This document shows, piece after piece, positions 18,557 to 28,435 of a stretch of DNA of 64,000 nucleotides. The DNA comes from Clostridioides difficile (GTDB lineage Bacteria; Bacillota; Clostridia; Peptostreptococcales; Peptostreptococcaceae), in NCBI GenBank assembly GCA_024919175.1, contig CP103804.1, forward strand, positions 2,976,001-3,040,000, in the 5' to 3' direction. The notes beneath the pieces were generated by a model, which did no database searches, had not been told where the DNA came from, and was given only the letters and a program-made list of their open reading frames with translations. Made by a program: the position numbers and the translations under genes. Numbering within the stretch: the first letter of the stretch is position 1; every line of letters begins with the position of its first letter.

Positions 18557-18889
18557 CTATTGTAATACATACTCAATCGGCTCTTTAATAACTTGTGACA
18601 TTACTCTATTTGAATAATCCAAAAGTATTCTTTCTTTAAATTTATATGAACCCTTTATACAAGATTCATAATTCAAAAATGGCACATTTGATTTTTCAAT
18701 TTTATATAGGAATGGCCTATATTCTAATGATGGGATATTATTTTTTAAGTAATTTGTACTTGCTTCATCTAAAATGCTTACATTTTCAATATCTGTTGTA
18801 TTAATATATGTAACAGTTATATTCAAAATATTCTTTTTAGGTATAAGTTCTAATGTCAAGTTTGATAACTCTGATTCTGCCAACCACAC
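18557..18889 (-). CDS. Hypothetical protein, 110 aa
   Basis: I do not recognise this protein. The first residues are MWLAESELSNLTLEL, and the rest is soluble, mixed alpha/beta and Tyr/Asn-rich, without a signal peptide or membrane helix. It begins after an AAGGAGG ribosome site and ends 21 bases before the phosphodiesterase gene on the same strand. A shared transcript is likely, with a possible role in the same c-di-GMP response. Confidence 0.65.
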   Translation of the reverse strand: MWLAESELSNLTLELIPKKNILNITVTYINTTDIENVSILDEASTNYLKNNIPSLEYRPFLYKIEKSNVPFLNYESCIKGSYKFKERILLDYSNRVMSQVIKEPIEYVLQ

Positions 18890-19009
18890 ATTATTACCTC
18901 CTTATAAAATCTTTATTCGATATCATTTTACCATAATTAAACAAAATTATGTTGTTTAGTAGCAAATATTACAACAATAACTGTGACTTTATTATACAAT
19001 TTTCAAAAA

Positions 19010-19049
19010 AAATATACCAAGCTAGAAACTACTCTAACTTGGTATATTT
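19010..19049 (-). terminator. Intrinsic terminator of the NfnAB-like operon
   Basis: The arms around AATATACCAAG and its complement form a stem 11 bases after the stop codon at 19060, followed leftward by a run of eight U. Confidence 0.88.
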
Positions 19050-19059
19050 AATTTACAAA

Positions 19060-20454
19060 TTAAGCATTAACTTTTGCTTTTAAATATTCATCTATTGAAG
19101 CTGCTGCAGTTTTACCAGCACCCATTGCAGATATTACTGTCGCTGCTCCAGTAACAGCATCTCCACCTGCGAATACTCCTTCTTTAGAAGTTTGACCACT
19201 TTCATCTGTTATTAAGCATCTTCTCTTATTTATATCAAGACTCTTTGTTGTAGAAGATATTAGTGGATTTGGACTTGTTCCAAGTGACATAATAACTGTA
19301 TCTACATCAAGTACAAATTCAGAACCTTCTATTTCTATAGGTCTTCTTCTTCCAGAATCATCTGGTTCTCCTAATTCCATTCTTATACAAACCATTCCTT
19401 TAACATATCCATTTTCATCTACTAAAATTTCCTTAGGGTTTGTCAATGTGTTAAATATAATGCCTTCTTCTTTTGCATGATGCACTTCTTCAGCTCTTGC
19501 TGGAAGCTCTTTTTCACTTCTTCTATAAACTATATATGACTCTGAACCTAATCTTAATGCAGTTCTAGCAGCGTCCATAGCAACATTTCCACCACCAACT
19601 ACAGCAACTTTTTTACCAGAACTAATAGGTGTATCATAATCATCTCTATAAGCTTTCATTAAGTTTACTCTAGTTAAAAACTCATTTGCAGAAAATACTC
19701 CATTTGCATTTTCTCCTGGTATATTCATAAACATTGGAAGACCAGCTCCTGAACCTATGAATATAGCTTCAAATCCTTCATCTTCTATAAGTTCATCTAC
19801 TGTTATTGTTTTACCAACAATTACATTAGTTTCTATTTTTACACCTAATTTTCTTATATTATCTATTTCAGGTTGCACAACAGCTTGTTTTGGAAGCCTA
19901 AATTCAGGTATTCCATAAGTTAAAACTCCACCTGATTCATGCATTGCTTCAAATATTGTTACATCATAACCTTTTTTAGCTAAGTCACCAGCACAAGCAA
20001 GACCTGCTGGCCCACTTCCTATTACAGCTACTTTTTGATTTTTCTTAGGTTCTGTATCAGATAAGTTTATATCATTTTCTTTTGACCAATCTGCTACAAA
20101 TCTTTCTAATTTTCCAATTGATACTGCATCTGATTTTATTCCAAGTATACATACACCTTCACATTGACTTTCTTGTGGGCATACTCTACCACACACAGCA
20201 GGTAATGAACTACTCTTAGCTATTACTTTAGCAGCACCTTCTATATCATCTTCTTTAACTTTTGTTATAAATCCTGGAATATCAATTCCTACTGGACATC
20301 CACCTACACATTTTGGTTTCTTACATCCTAGACATCTATTAGCTTCTTCTATAGCTTCTTCTTTATTGTATCCTAAACATACTTCATCAAAATTTGTTGC
20401 TCTTACAGCAGGATCTTGTTCTCTAACTGGTACTTTTACTTTTTTAGCATCCAT
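19060..20454 (-). CDS. nfnB: NfnB-like / glutamate synthase small-subunit-like NADPH oxidoreductase
   Basis: This 464-residue flavoprotein has two N-terminal [4Fe-4S] motifs (CLGCKKPKCVGGCP and CGRVCPQESQCEGVC), an FAD-binding GSGPAGLACAGDLAKKG near residues 145-160, and an NADPH-binding VVGGGNVAMDAARTALRLG near 285. Paired with the FAD/[2Fe-2S] protein just upstream it matches the NfnAB electron-bifurcating ferredoxin:NADP oxidoreductase of clostridia. Older annotation would call it gltA or sulfide dehydrogenase subunit A. The pairing, not the sequence alone, supports Nfn. Confidence 0.85.
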   Translation of the reverse strand: MDAKKVKVPVREQDPAVRATNFDEVCLGYNKEEAIEEANRCLGCKKPKCVGGCPVGIDIPGFITKVKEDDIEGAAKVIAKSSSLPAVCGRVCPQESQCEGVCILGIKSDAVSIGKLERFVADWSKENDINLSDTEPKKNQKVAVIGSGPAGLACAGDLAKKGYDVTIFEAMHESGGVLTYGIPEFRLPKQAVVQPEIDNIRKLGVKIETNVIVGKTITVDELIEDEGFEAIFIGSGAGLPMFMNIPGENANGVFSANEFLTRVNLMKAYRDDYDTPISSGKKVAVVGGGNVAMDAARTALRLGSESYIVYRRSEKELPARAEEVHHAKEEGIIFNTLTNPKEILVDENGYVKGMVCIRMELGEPDDSGRRRPIEIEGSEFVLDVDTVIMSLGTSPNPLISSTTKSLDINKRRCLITDESGQTSKEGVFAGGDAVTGAATVISAMGAGKTAAASIDEYLKAKVNA

Positions 20455-21347
20455 TATTTGTTACCTCCACATCCACAATTACTATGATGATGACTATCGC
20501 CTTCTTCAAGTTTTAGCATAGCTCTTCCTTCTTGAGTTTTGTACATAGATTGTCTTCTCATTGCTTGGTCAAAATCAACTAAATGTCCATCAAATTCAGG
20601 ACCATCTACACATGCAAACTTAGTTTCATCTCCAACACTAACTCTACAACCACCACACATACCTGTTCCATCAATCATTATTGTATTTAAACTTACTATA
20701 GTAGGTATGTTTAATTCTTTAGTCAATTGGCACATAAATTTCATCATTATCATTGGTCCAATTACTATTGCTTGGTCATATTTTTTACCTTGATTATCAA
20801 CTAAATCTTTTAATAAATCTGTAACTCTTCCATCAAATCCATATGTCCCATCATCTGTTGATATGTATACATTTTTAGCTACTTTTCTCATATCATCTTC
20901 TAATATGATTAATTCTTTAGTTCTTGCACCAATTATTACATCTACATCTAATCCATTATCTTTAAACCATTTAACTTGTGGATACACTGGAGCAGAACCT
21001 ACTCCACCAGCTACAAATAGGATTTTTTTATTTTTTAGTTCTTCTATATCTTCATGTATGAACTCGCTTGCTTGTCCTAGTGGTCCTACAAAATCCATTA
21101 CAAAATCGTTTTCTTCAAACATTGCTAATTTCTTAGTTGAAGCACCAACTGTTTGGAATACGATAGTTACTGTTCCTTTTTCTCTATCATAATCAGCTAT
21201 TGTAAGAGGAATTCTTTCTCCCTTTTCGTCATTTTTGATTATTATAAATTGACCAGGCTGAGAAGATTTTGCAACTCTAGGAGCCTCTATTTCCATCAAA
21301 TAAATACTATCTGTTAATTGTCTCTTACTAACTATTTTATTACTCAT
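20454..21347 (-). CDS. nfnA: NfnA-like FAD/NAD-binding [2Fe-2S] subunit
   Basis: This protein of about 297 residues belongs to the ferredoxin-NADP reductase family. I prefer the ATG at 21347 (MSNKIVSKRQ) because GGAGA lies 8 bases upstream; longer starts at 21416 or 21362 lack this. It shows the FAD motif IPLTIADYD, the nucleotide motif FVAGGVGSAPVYPQ, and the [2Fe-2S] cysteines in GTGMCGGCRVSV plus KFACVDGPEFDGH. The C-terminus is an unusual His/Cys tail (DSHHHSNCGCGG). It overlaps nfnB by one base. Confidence 0.85.
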   Translation of the reverse strand: MSNKIVSKRQLTDSIYLMEIEAPRVAKSSQPGQFIIIKNDEKGERIPLTIADYDREKGTVTIVFQTVGASTKKLAMFEENDFVMDFVGPLGQASEFIHEDIEELKNKKILFVAGGVGSAPVYPQVKWFKDNGLDVDVIIGARTKELIILEDDMRKVAKNVYISTDDGTYGFDGRVTDLLKDLVDNQGKKYDQAIVIGPMIMMKFMCQLTKELNIPTIVSLNTIMIDGTGMCGGCRVSVGDETKFACVDGPEFDGHLVDFDQAMRRQSMYKTQEGRAMLKLEEGDSHHHSNCGCGGNK

Positions 21348-21976
21348 CTCGCTATTCTCCATTCTAACAAATATATTTTTCCCACTTTTAAATTTAATTA
21401 AAACATAAACACACAAAACTATAACTCTAATTATAATACAATATTAGTTCTTGATTGAATGTTTTGTATTGGACATCCCCCCTATAAAATAATTATAACT
21501 GCCCAAATTACAAATAGTTGATATTAACAAATTACTTTTAGATGCCAACAAATATTAAAGCCTATATTATACGTATAATTTGTTATAGATTTAACCTAAT
21601 ACACACTTAAAGTATACTATATTATGCCAAATTTGTAACAAAAATTTTATAAATACATAATAAATTTTTTTTATTCAATTATTTGTTTAATAAGTTAACC
21701 TAGGTTTTCATAATAACTCAGATTTCTTTAAAAACTAAAAGTGTATAAGGCTTTAATCTATTGCAATACCAGCTTTTATATAAACTAAAATATACTCTTA
21801 TTTTATTATATATCTAAAATTTTTAATATTCATTAATTATTTGAATTTTTATATAAAATTTTTATATTTTCTAAAGATTTATTTACTTATGTAATAATTT
21901 ATAATAATATTAATTTATAAAGTTAATAATTATTATGAATACACATAAAAATAATTAAAAATAGGAGGTTTGTTTT
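21348..21976. other. AT-rich intergenic region between divergent nfnA and rhodanese genes
   Basis: About 630 bases with no convincing gene or riboswitch. It should contain both divergent promoters. I saw no Rex-type palindrome I could defend. Confidence 0.45.
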
Positions 21977-22828
21977 TTGAAAAATATTATTTCTGCAAAA
22001 GAGCTTATATCTAAATTAGAACATAATGATAATCTGGTTGTTATAGATTGTAGATTTGACCTTATCAATAGAACTTATGGTATTGATTCTTATAAAAAAG
22101 GACATATAAAAGGTAGCTTTATCTTGGATATAGACAAGGATTTATCATCTCCTACAAAAGAACATGGTGGTAAAAATCCTTTACAAGACCCTTTTATATT
22201 AAAAGAAAAGTTAGAAAAAATGGGTGTTGATAATGACACTACAATTGTAACATATGATGATGGAGATTTAAACGGTGCTTGTAGACTATTCTTCCAATTA
22301 AAACACTTAGGTCTTGAAAATGTCTCTGTATTAGATGGCGGAATAGCAGCTTTCGTAAAAGAAGGTGGAGAGTTAGAAGAAAAAATAAATATTCCAAACT
22401 GTACAGACAAAAAAATTAAGCCTAATGTAAATGACAATTTAGTTGTCCCAATGGAATATGTTAAATCTAAATTATATAACAAAGATACTGTGATTATAGA
22501 TTGTCGTGCCAATGAAAGATACCAAGGTTTAGTTGAGCCTGCATATTCAAAAGCTGGCCATATACCTAGTGCAAAAAATTACTTTTGCAAGGATTTAATA
22601 AAAGGTAATTTTGAAAGTGGCTCACTTAAAGATATGGAATTTTTAAAAGACTTCTTTAAGGATTTAAATAATTATGAAGAAATAATTCTATCTTGTGGTT
22701 CAGGAATATCTGCTTGTGTTAACAGCCTTGCACTTAGAGAACTTGACATACCTCATAAGATTTATGTTGGTAGCTTTAGTGATTGGATTAGCTATGATGA
22801 CAATGAAGTTAAAACTGGGCAAGAATAA
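21977..22828 (+). CDS. Two-domain rhodanese sulfurtransferase
   Basis: This 283-residue thiosulfate or 3-mercaptopyruvate sulfurtransferase is cytosolic. Two rhodanese domains are visible: the inactive N-terminal one (VVIDCRFDL, YDDGDLNGACR) and the catalytic C-terminal one (VIIDCRANERYQG). The active-site Cys is in LSCGSGISAC near residue 238. CGSG-type loops favour mercaptopyruvate over thiosulfate in characterised homologues. Translation starts at TTG (21977), set by AGGAGG at 21963-21968. Confidence 0.92.
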   Translation: MKNIISAKELISKLEHNDNLVVIDCRFDLINRTYGIDSYKKGHIKGSFILDIDKDLSSPTKEHGGKNPLQDPFILKEKLEKMGVDNDTTIVTYDDGDLNGACRLFFQLKHLGLENVSVLDGGIAAFVKEGGELEEKINIPNCTDKKIKPNVNDNLVVPMEYVKSKLYNKDTVIIDCRANERYQGLVEPAYSKAGHIPSAKNYFCKDLIKGNFESGSLKDMEFLKDFFKDLNNYEEIILSCGSGISACVNSLALRELDIPHKIYVGSFSDWISYDDNEVKTGQE

Positions 22829-22873
22829 AGTCAATAATAAATAAAACTAGGATACAATATTTTAGTTTTTTAT

Positions 22874-22908
22874 AAAGGCGTTAGTCATTGTAGACTTTCG
22901 CCTTTTAT
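22874..22908 (+). terminator. Terminator of the rhodanese gene
   Basis: The stem AAAGGCG / CGCCTTT (22874-22880 with 22899-22905) is followed by T-rich bases. Confidence 0.75.
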
Positions 22909-22949
22909 TATCATTTCATATAGTTTGTAATATTCATTTATTCATTAAA

Positions 22950-24572
22950 TTAATAAACTGCAACATGACCATCACATCTTGATTCTGTTGCACAAACATA
23001 GCTTTCTTGCTCTGTTTTGAAGATTATTTGCCCTCTACCCATATCGACATTATCATGAATTACTTTTATCTCATGACCTTTTTCAGTAAGGGCATCTACC
23101 ATATGTCTTGGCATCTCTGATTCCACCTCTATCTCTTTGCCTTTTATCCACTGCCATCTTGGAGCATCTAATGCCTCTTGAGGATTCAAGCCAAAGTCTA
23201 TCATACTCGTTAATACTTGGAGATGCCCTTGTGGTTGCATAAAAGCACCCATTACACCAAATGGCCCTATTGCTTTATTATCTTTACCTAAAAATCCAGG
23301 TATTATTGTATGATAAGGTTTTTTGAATGGTTTTACTACATTGTGGTGATTAGGGTCTAAGTTAAAATTATTACCTCTACTATGTAGTGCAATACCAGTG
23401 TTTGGTATTACTATTCCAGAACCAAAATTTATGTAATTACTCTGTATATACGAAACCATATTCCCATCTTTGTCAGCAGTACAAAGATATACTGTTCCAC
23501 CACAATATGGGTCTCCTGCCTTTGGATATAAAGCTTTTTTATTATCAATTGATAAACTTCTCTTTTTTGCATAATCTTGACTTAATAGTTCCTGAACCTT
23601 TACCTTCATATATTCTATATCAGTTACATAAGTTTTAGAATCTGCAAAAGCCAGTTTTAAACTTTCTATAATCTTATGTATATCCTCAACATTTTCTATA
23701 TCTCCTTTTATGTCCAATTCCTTCAATATATTTAATGCCATTAGGACTGTTATTCCATGTCCATTTGGTGGAATTTCAAATATTTTATATCCTTTATATT
23801 CTGTGCTTATAGGTTCTACCCATGTTGGATAAAAGCTTGCTAAATCACTTTTTCTTATAGCCCCATCAAATTTTCTAGAATACTCATCTATTTTATCTGC
23901 TAGTCTACCTCTATAAAAACTTTCAGCTTGTGTATTTGCTATCTCTTCTAATGTATTAGCATGCTCTTCACATACAAATATGTCACCTGCTTCTGGAGCT
24001 TTACCATCCTTAGAAAACGTCTCAAACCATGGTTTAAATTCTTCCCCAATAAATTCTTTTTCATATAGTTCATAAGATGTTTTCCATACTTTTGACACAT
24101 TAGGAGAAACAACATATCCTTCTCTCGCATATTTAATTGCTGGAGATAAACATTCTAGTAAACTAAGTTTTCCATACTTTTTATTTAATTCTGCCCAAGC
24201 TGCAGGTATCCCAGGTACAGTTACTGCTCCAAATCCATACTTTGGCATTTCTTTCATATTATTGTAATTTTTTAATTCCATTCTTTCTGGAGCAAAACCA
24301 CTAGAATTTAGTCCATACAATCGTTTTTCTTCTTCTATCCAAACAAGAGCATATGCGTCTCCTCCAATTCCATTACTTGTAGGTTCAACTACAGATAATG
24401 TAGCAGCAGTTGCAACTGCTGCATCCACAGCATTTCCACCTTTTTTTAATATTTCAAGTCCTGCTTGAGAAGCTAATGGTGTTGAAGTTGCAACTGCCCC
24501 ATTTTTAGCATATATAACATTTCTTATTGATGGATATTTATGTTGATGCGCATCAAACCTCATAAGTTTCAA
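22950..24572 (-). CDS. ggt: Gamma-glutamyltransferase (cytosolic type)
   Basis: This Ntn-hydrolase family enzyme of 540 residues hydrolyses or transfers gamma-glutamyl groups, for example from glutathione. The proenzyme should self-cleave before the Thr in GGTVYLCTADKDGNMVSYIQ near residue 357, the N-terminal nucleophile. Other marks are GGNAVDAAVA, SNGIGGDAYALVW and the substrate-contacting LHSRGNNF. No signal peptide is seen (MKLMRFDAHQHKYPS), unlike secreted GGTs, so a cytosolic YwrD-type enzyme is likely. Confidence 0.92.
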   Translation of the reverse strand: MKLMRFDAHQHKYPSIRNVIYAKNGAVATSTPLASQAGLEILKKGGNAVDAAVATAATLSVVEPTSNGIGGDAYALVWIEEEKRLYGLNSSGFAPERMELKNYNNMKEMPKYGFGAVTVPGIPAAWAELNKKYGKLSLLECLSPAIKYAREGYVVSPNVSKVWKTSYELYEKEFIGEEFKPWFETFSKDGKAPEAGDIFVCEEHANTLEEIANTQAESFYRGRLADKIDEYSRKFDGAIRKSDLASFYPTWVEPISTEYKGYKIFEIPPNGHGITVLMALNILKELDIKGDIENVEDIHKIIESLKLAFADSKTYVTDIEYMKVKVQELLSQDYAKKRSLSIDNKKALYPKAGDPYCGGTVYLCTADKDGNMVSYIQSNYINFGSGIVIPNTGIALHSRGNNFNLDPNHHNVVKPFKKPYHTIIPGFLGKDNKAIGPFGVMGAFMQPQGHLQVLTSMIDFGLNPQEALDAPRWQWIKGKEIEVESEMPRHMVDALTEKGHEIKVIHDNVDMGRGQIIFKTEQESYVCATESRCDGHVAVY

Positions 24573-24765
24573 CTCCTTGTCATTTTTATTTTATATTTTC
24601 CTTAAATTTATTATATAACATTAGGTAATACAACTGATACAAAATACAAACTTTTTCCAAGACTTAATTATATTATTATAATATTTTTTATTTTGATTAG
24701 ATAAGTTACTTTACTTTTGATGTCTATTTAATTTTTATTAAATTAAACAAAAAATACTCTATAAC

Positions 24766-26697
24766 TTAATCTATTATCATATTTTGAGCGTATTTTAATG
24801 TTATAAAATAATATATAAAGTAACCTATATAATAGATGACTAGTGTTATAATAATTGGTGTAAGCAAAGACCTAGTTATAAATTTTTGAGCAATTGACAT
24901 AGCAAATAAATTGTGGATTGTACCTATAATTAATGGCAATAAGAATACAACCTTTAATTGTTTTGATATTATTTTCTCAATATCTTGATTGTTTGCCCCA
25001 AGTTTTTTTAGCATAATATATCGCTCTTTATCATCATATATATTTGATAATTGTTTAAATAAAATTATACTTCCTGTACACAAAAGAAATACTACAGATA
25101 GAAACATACCTATAAATAACATAAGACCACTTAGTCTAATTAAATTATTATAGTTTTCGACTCTTGATGTAAAATTAAAAGGATAAGTTAATTCCATATT
25201 TTTATCAACTATATTTTTTAACCTTAAAGACATATCAAACTCTTTTTTTTCATTTTTTATATCAATTAATCTTAACAATCTCGATTCTCCATCTGATTTT
25301 AATCTATTAAATACATTATCTTTTACTACAATCAAATCAAATGTTGATTGTGAATTTATTTCTGGTTCTAATATATTTTTTTGAACTGTAAATAAACTCA
25401 TATTCTCTTTTTCTTTAAGATATACATCTATTTTTTCAGTACCAGTACTTTTAAGAAATATTTTCTTGTATGAATCTGAAACATAATATACATGTTCTTT
25501 TGAAGTTAATTCTTCATAATTACTGTTTTGATATTGTCTTAACTTCTTAAAATCACTTTCTTTAATAAAATCTACAAGCACTTTATTTTCTCTATAAAGT
25601 CCACCCTTTTTATAGTATAATTTAAACTTTACATCTCTATTTATAAGCTCTATTGTCTTATCAAAAAGTATCTTATCATTTTCTTTATATTTATATAACA
25701 AGTTATCAATTTTATTGTTTACAAAAGAATTTTCCGCATTTACAGTATAGCTATATTTGTAGTTTTCATTTATATTTCTATCTATATCGTAATAGAGAGA
25801 TATTGTAAATCCTAACATAGTTACACTTGTGGCTATTAATATCGCGATTATTGCCAGTACTCTGCTGTTATTCTTTAATTTAAATCCAAGCTCTGAAAAT
25901 GCAATTAAATTTCTTCCCTTGTAATAAAAACCTTTTTTCTTCTTAGCAACATCTATAATTGTTGACACTATTGATGAAAACAATAAAAAAGTGCCTGGTA
26001 TTATTGCAATTAATATAAAAACTGAAAACATTACGTTTTCAACAATAAAATAACTAACTGACATTAAATAAGAAAATACTATCAGCAAAACTCCAAGTAT
26101 TCCCTTTAACTTCATAAATCTTTTATTTGTGTATTTTTCTGGTGACTTCTTAAATAACTCTACAATTTTTTTATTACTAATAACTATAATATTTCTTATT
26201 CCAATTACTACAAATACTATTAAAAATATTCCTAATGTCTGAATTAAAGCCCTTATACTTAAAGTCATTTTTACTACTATAATTTCTTTCATTAATTTTA
26301 CAAGAATCATTGCCATAAGCTTTGAAAATAAAAAACCTAACAATACTCCTATTAATACTGCAAATATTCCCATCAAGAAAGTTTCATATAAAAAGATTCT
26401 TCCTATCTGACTTTTTCTCATTCCAATCAAGCTATAAGTACCTATCTCTTGCCTACGTCTATTAAAAAAAAATGAGTTTGAATAATATATAAATAAAAAA
26501 ACAAATACCACTATTACAATTGAACTTGTATTAATACCTATTTTAGCTTTTCTACCAAGTATACTTAAAGCTTCATTGTACTCTATTGATTTGAAACTAA
26601 AGAATATAAATACACTAAATACAATTGAAACAAAGTACATAAAATAACTTAAAAAGTTCTTTTTTACATTTTTTATAGCAATTTTAAATAAACTCAT
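24766..26697 (-). CDS. Bce-type ABC transporter permease (FtsX family), second copy
   Basis: This permease of about 643 residues has four N-terminal helices, an FtsX domain around residues 55-170, a large extracytoplasmic domain at about 310-520, and C-terminal helices. I start it at ATG 26697 (MSLFKIAIKN), since GGAGGAG lies 9 bases upstream; this overlaps the ATPase stop by 14 bases. It resembles the permease at 13.5 kb in layout. It is divergent from a two-component system that probably controls it, the standard Bce module arrangement. Confidence 0.88.
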   Translation of the reverse strand: MSLFKIAIKNVKKNFLSYFMYFVSIVFSVFIFFSFKSIEYNEALSILGRKAKIGINTSSIVIVVFVFLFIYYSNSFFFNRRRQEIGTYSLIGMRKSQIGRIFLYETFLMGIFAVLIGVLLGFLFSKLMAMILVKLMKEIIVVKMTLSIRALIQTLGIFLIVFVVIGIRNIIVISNKKIVELFKKSPEKYTNKRFMKLKGILGVLLIVFSYLMSVSYFIVENVMFSVFILIAIIPGTFLLFSSIVSTIIDVAKKKKGFYYKGRNLIAFSELGFKLKNNSRVLAIIAILIATSVTMLGFTISLYYDIDRNINENYKYSYTVNAENSFVNNKIDNLLYKYKENDKILFDKTIELINRDVKFKLYYKKGGLYRENKVLVDFIKESDFKKLRQYQNSNYEELTSKEHVYYVSDSYKKIFLKSTGTEKIDVYLKEKENMSLFTVQKNILEPEINSQSTFDLIVVKDNVFNRLKSDGESRLLRLIDIKNEKKEFDMSLRLKNIVDKNMELTYPFNFTSRVENYNNLIRLSGLMLFIGMFLSVVFLLCTGSIILFKQLSNIYDDKERYIMLKKLGANNQDIEKIISKQLKVVFLLPLIIGTIHNLFAMSIAQKFITRSLLTPIIITLVIYYIGYFIYYFITLKYAQNMIID

Positions 26698-27451
26698 TTT
26701 TATTAACTCCTCCAATTAAGGAAACTGTATTTAGTATTTTATTATAGAATTCTTTTGTGCTTTCTCCTTTTATAAGCTCTGTAAAAATTATTCCATCTTT
26801 TATAAAGAGTATTCTACTACAAAAGCTTGCACTTATAGCATCATGTGTTACCATTAATATTGTTGAATCGTTATCTTTATTTAATTTTAGTAGATAATTT
26901 AATAAATCCCTTGCCGATTTAGAATCTAATGCTCCTGTAGGCTCGTCTGCAAGTATTAATGATGGTTTTGTTGCTATTGCTCTACAAACAGCTCCTCTTT
27001 GTTTTTGCCCACCTGAAACTTCATTAGGATATTTATCTAGTATTGATTCTATATTTAGTGATTCTGAAACTTCTTTTATTCTACTTTCTATTACTGATAC
27101 TTTTTCATTTTTTAAAGAAAGAGGTAGCATTATATTTTCTTTTATAGTTAATGTATCTAAAAGGTTTGAGTCTTGAAATACAAATCCAAGATTATCACGT
27201 CTAAAGTCTGCTAATTTATTTTGTTTCATTTTAATAATATTCTTATCCTTTATATAAACATTTCCTGATGAAGGCAAATCTATTGTAGAAATAATGTTCA
27301 AAAGAGTCGATTTACCAGCTCCAGATGAACCCATAATGCCTATAAATTCACCTTTAGAAACTTTAAAACTTATACCTTTTAAAGCTTCATATTTTGAGCC
27401 TTTTCTCCCATACTCTTTTTTTATATTTTCAACAATTAATATTTCTTCCAT
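26684..27451 (-). CDS. Bce-type ABC transporter ATP-binding protein, second copy
   Basis: This ATPase of about 255 residues carries Walker A GSSGAGKST, Q-loop VFQDSNL, signature VSGGQKQRG and Walker B LILADEPTGALDS. I prefer the ATG at 27451 (MEEILIVENI) over a GTG at 27463, which would directly abut the GAGGAG ribosome site. It is coupled to the permease and divergent from the response-regulator gene. Confidence 0.93.
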   Translation of the reverse strand: MEEILIVENIKKEYGRKGSKYEALKGISFKVSKGEFIGIMGSSGAGKSTLLNIISTIDLPSSGNVYIKDKNIIKMKQNKLADFRRDNLGFVFQDSNLLDTLTIKENIMLPLSLKNEKVSVIESRIKEVSESLNIESILDKYPNEVSGGQKQRGAVCRAIATKPSLILADEPTGALDSKSARDLLNYLLKLNKDNDSTILMVTHDAISASFCSRILFIKDGIIFTELIKGESTKEFYNKILNTVSLIGGVNKNEFI

Positions 27452-27619
27452 AATTCTTAACACTCCTCAACATAATTGCTCATTTTCCAATTCTTATAAA
27501 TATATTATATATATTAAAATCATTTTTAACCATTTAATTACATTAATATAATGTTACATTTCTGTAAGTATTAATTATATTTCTTCATTTTTGATGAAAT
27601 TATGTTTAAAATATAATTT

Positions 27620-27719
27620 GTCAAGCAAAATATAGTTATATTAATATAATTATTTTAAATTATAAGGTAGAAATGTTTGAACTTATCAAGTAAAATATAG
27701 TTATGTTAATATAACTATT
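27620..27719 (+). promoter_or_regulatory. Two 35-bp direct repeats with internal dyad symmetry upstream of the response regulator
   Basis: The copies at 27620-27654 and 27685-27719 differ at only a few positions and start 65 bases apart, roughly six helical turns. Each contains a dyad centred on TTAATA (AGTTAT-TTAATATAACT in the second copy). The second copy ends 19 bases before the response-regulator ATG. They look like duplicated operators, probably for the adjacent OmpR-type regulator, in the divergent promoter region. Confidence 0.7.
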
Positions 27720-27737
27720 CTGGATTAGGAGGTAAAA

Positions 27738-28412
27738 ATGTTTAAAATACTGGTAATTGAAGATGATGTTTCATTAAAGCATAAAATAGCAGATTGTCTT
27801 TCTAAATGGGGACATACTGTATATCAAATAGAAAATCTTGAAAATATAATAGAAGAATTTAAGCATTACAAACCACAATTGGTTTTATTAGATATAAATC
27901 TTCCATTTTATGATGGATTTCATTGGTGTAATGAAATAAGAAAAATTTCCAAAGTTCCAATAATCTTTATTTCTTCAAGAAACTCTAATATGGATGTAAT
28001 AATGGGTGTAAATCTAGGTGCAGATGATTATATACAAAAACCATTTTCTATAGATGTTTTAATAGCTAAGGTAAATGCTCTTTTAAGAAGAACTTATAAT
28101 TTTGTTGATAATAGTTCAAATCAGATTGTTCATAATGGAGTTACTTTAGATTTATCAACTGCAACTATATGTTATAAAGATAATACTATTGAGCTAACAA
28201 AAAATGAAATTAAAATTCTTCATGAACTTATGAGGAATAAAAGTCAAATAGTTAGTAGAAATAAACTTATGAAAAAACTATGGGATAATGATTGGTTTGT
28301 AGATGACAATACTCTCACTGTTAACGTAAACAGAATACGTTCAAAACTAAGTGAAATTGGATTGGAAGACTTTATAGACACTAAAAGAGGTCTAGGTTAT
28401 ATAATCAGTTAA
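27738..28412 (+). CDS. OmpR/PhoB-family response regulator (BceR-like)
   Basis: This is a 224-residue DNA-binding response regulator. The receiver domain has the acidic pair DD near residue 10, the phospho-acceptor Asp in VLLDINLPFYDG near 52, and the conserved Lys in YIQKPFS near 102. The C-terminal winged helix includes LTKNEIKILHELM and VDDNTLTVNVNRIRSKL. An AGGAGG site precedes the ATG. It is followed after 23 bases by its kinase gene, and duplicated operators lie just upstream. Confidence 0.93.
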   Translation: MFKILVIEDDVSLKHKIADCLSKWGHTVYQIENLENIIEEFKHYKPQLVLLDINLPFYDGFHWCNEIRKISKVPIIFISSRNSNMDVIMGVNLGADDYIQKPFSIDVLIAKVNALLRRTYNFVDNSSNQIVHNGVTLDLSTATICYKDNTIELTKNEIKILHELMRNKSQIVSRNKLMKKLWDNDWFVDDNTLTVNVNRIRSKLSEIGLEDFIDTKRGLGYIIS

Positions 28413-28435
28413 AATAGCTTTAAGTAGGTGAATTT

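Noticed and set aside
21348..21976. Possible redox-regulator palindrome upstream of nfnA
   Set aside because: Only loose TTAA-rich symmetry is found, which is expected in AT-rich DNA.
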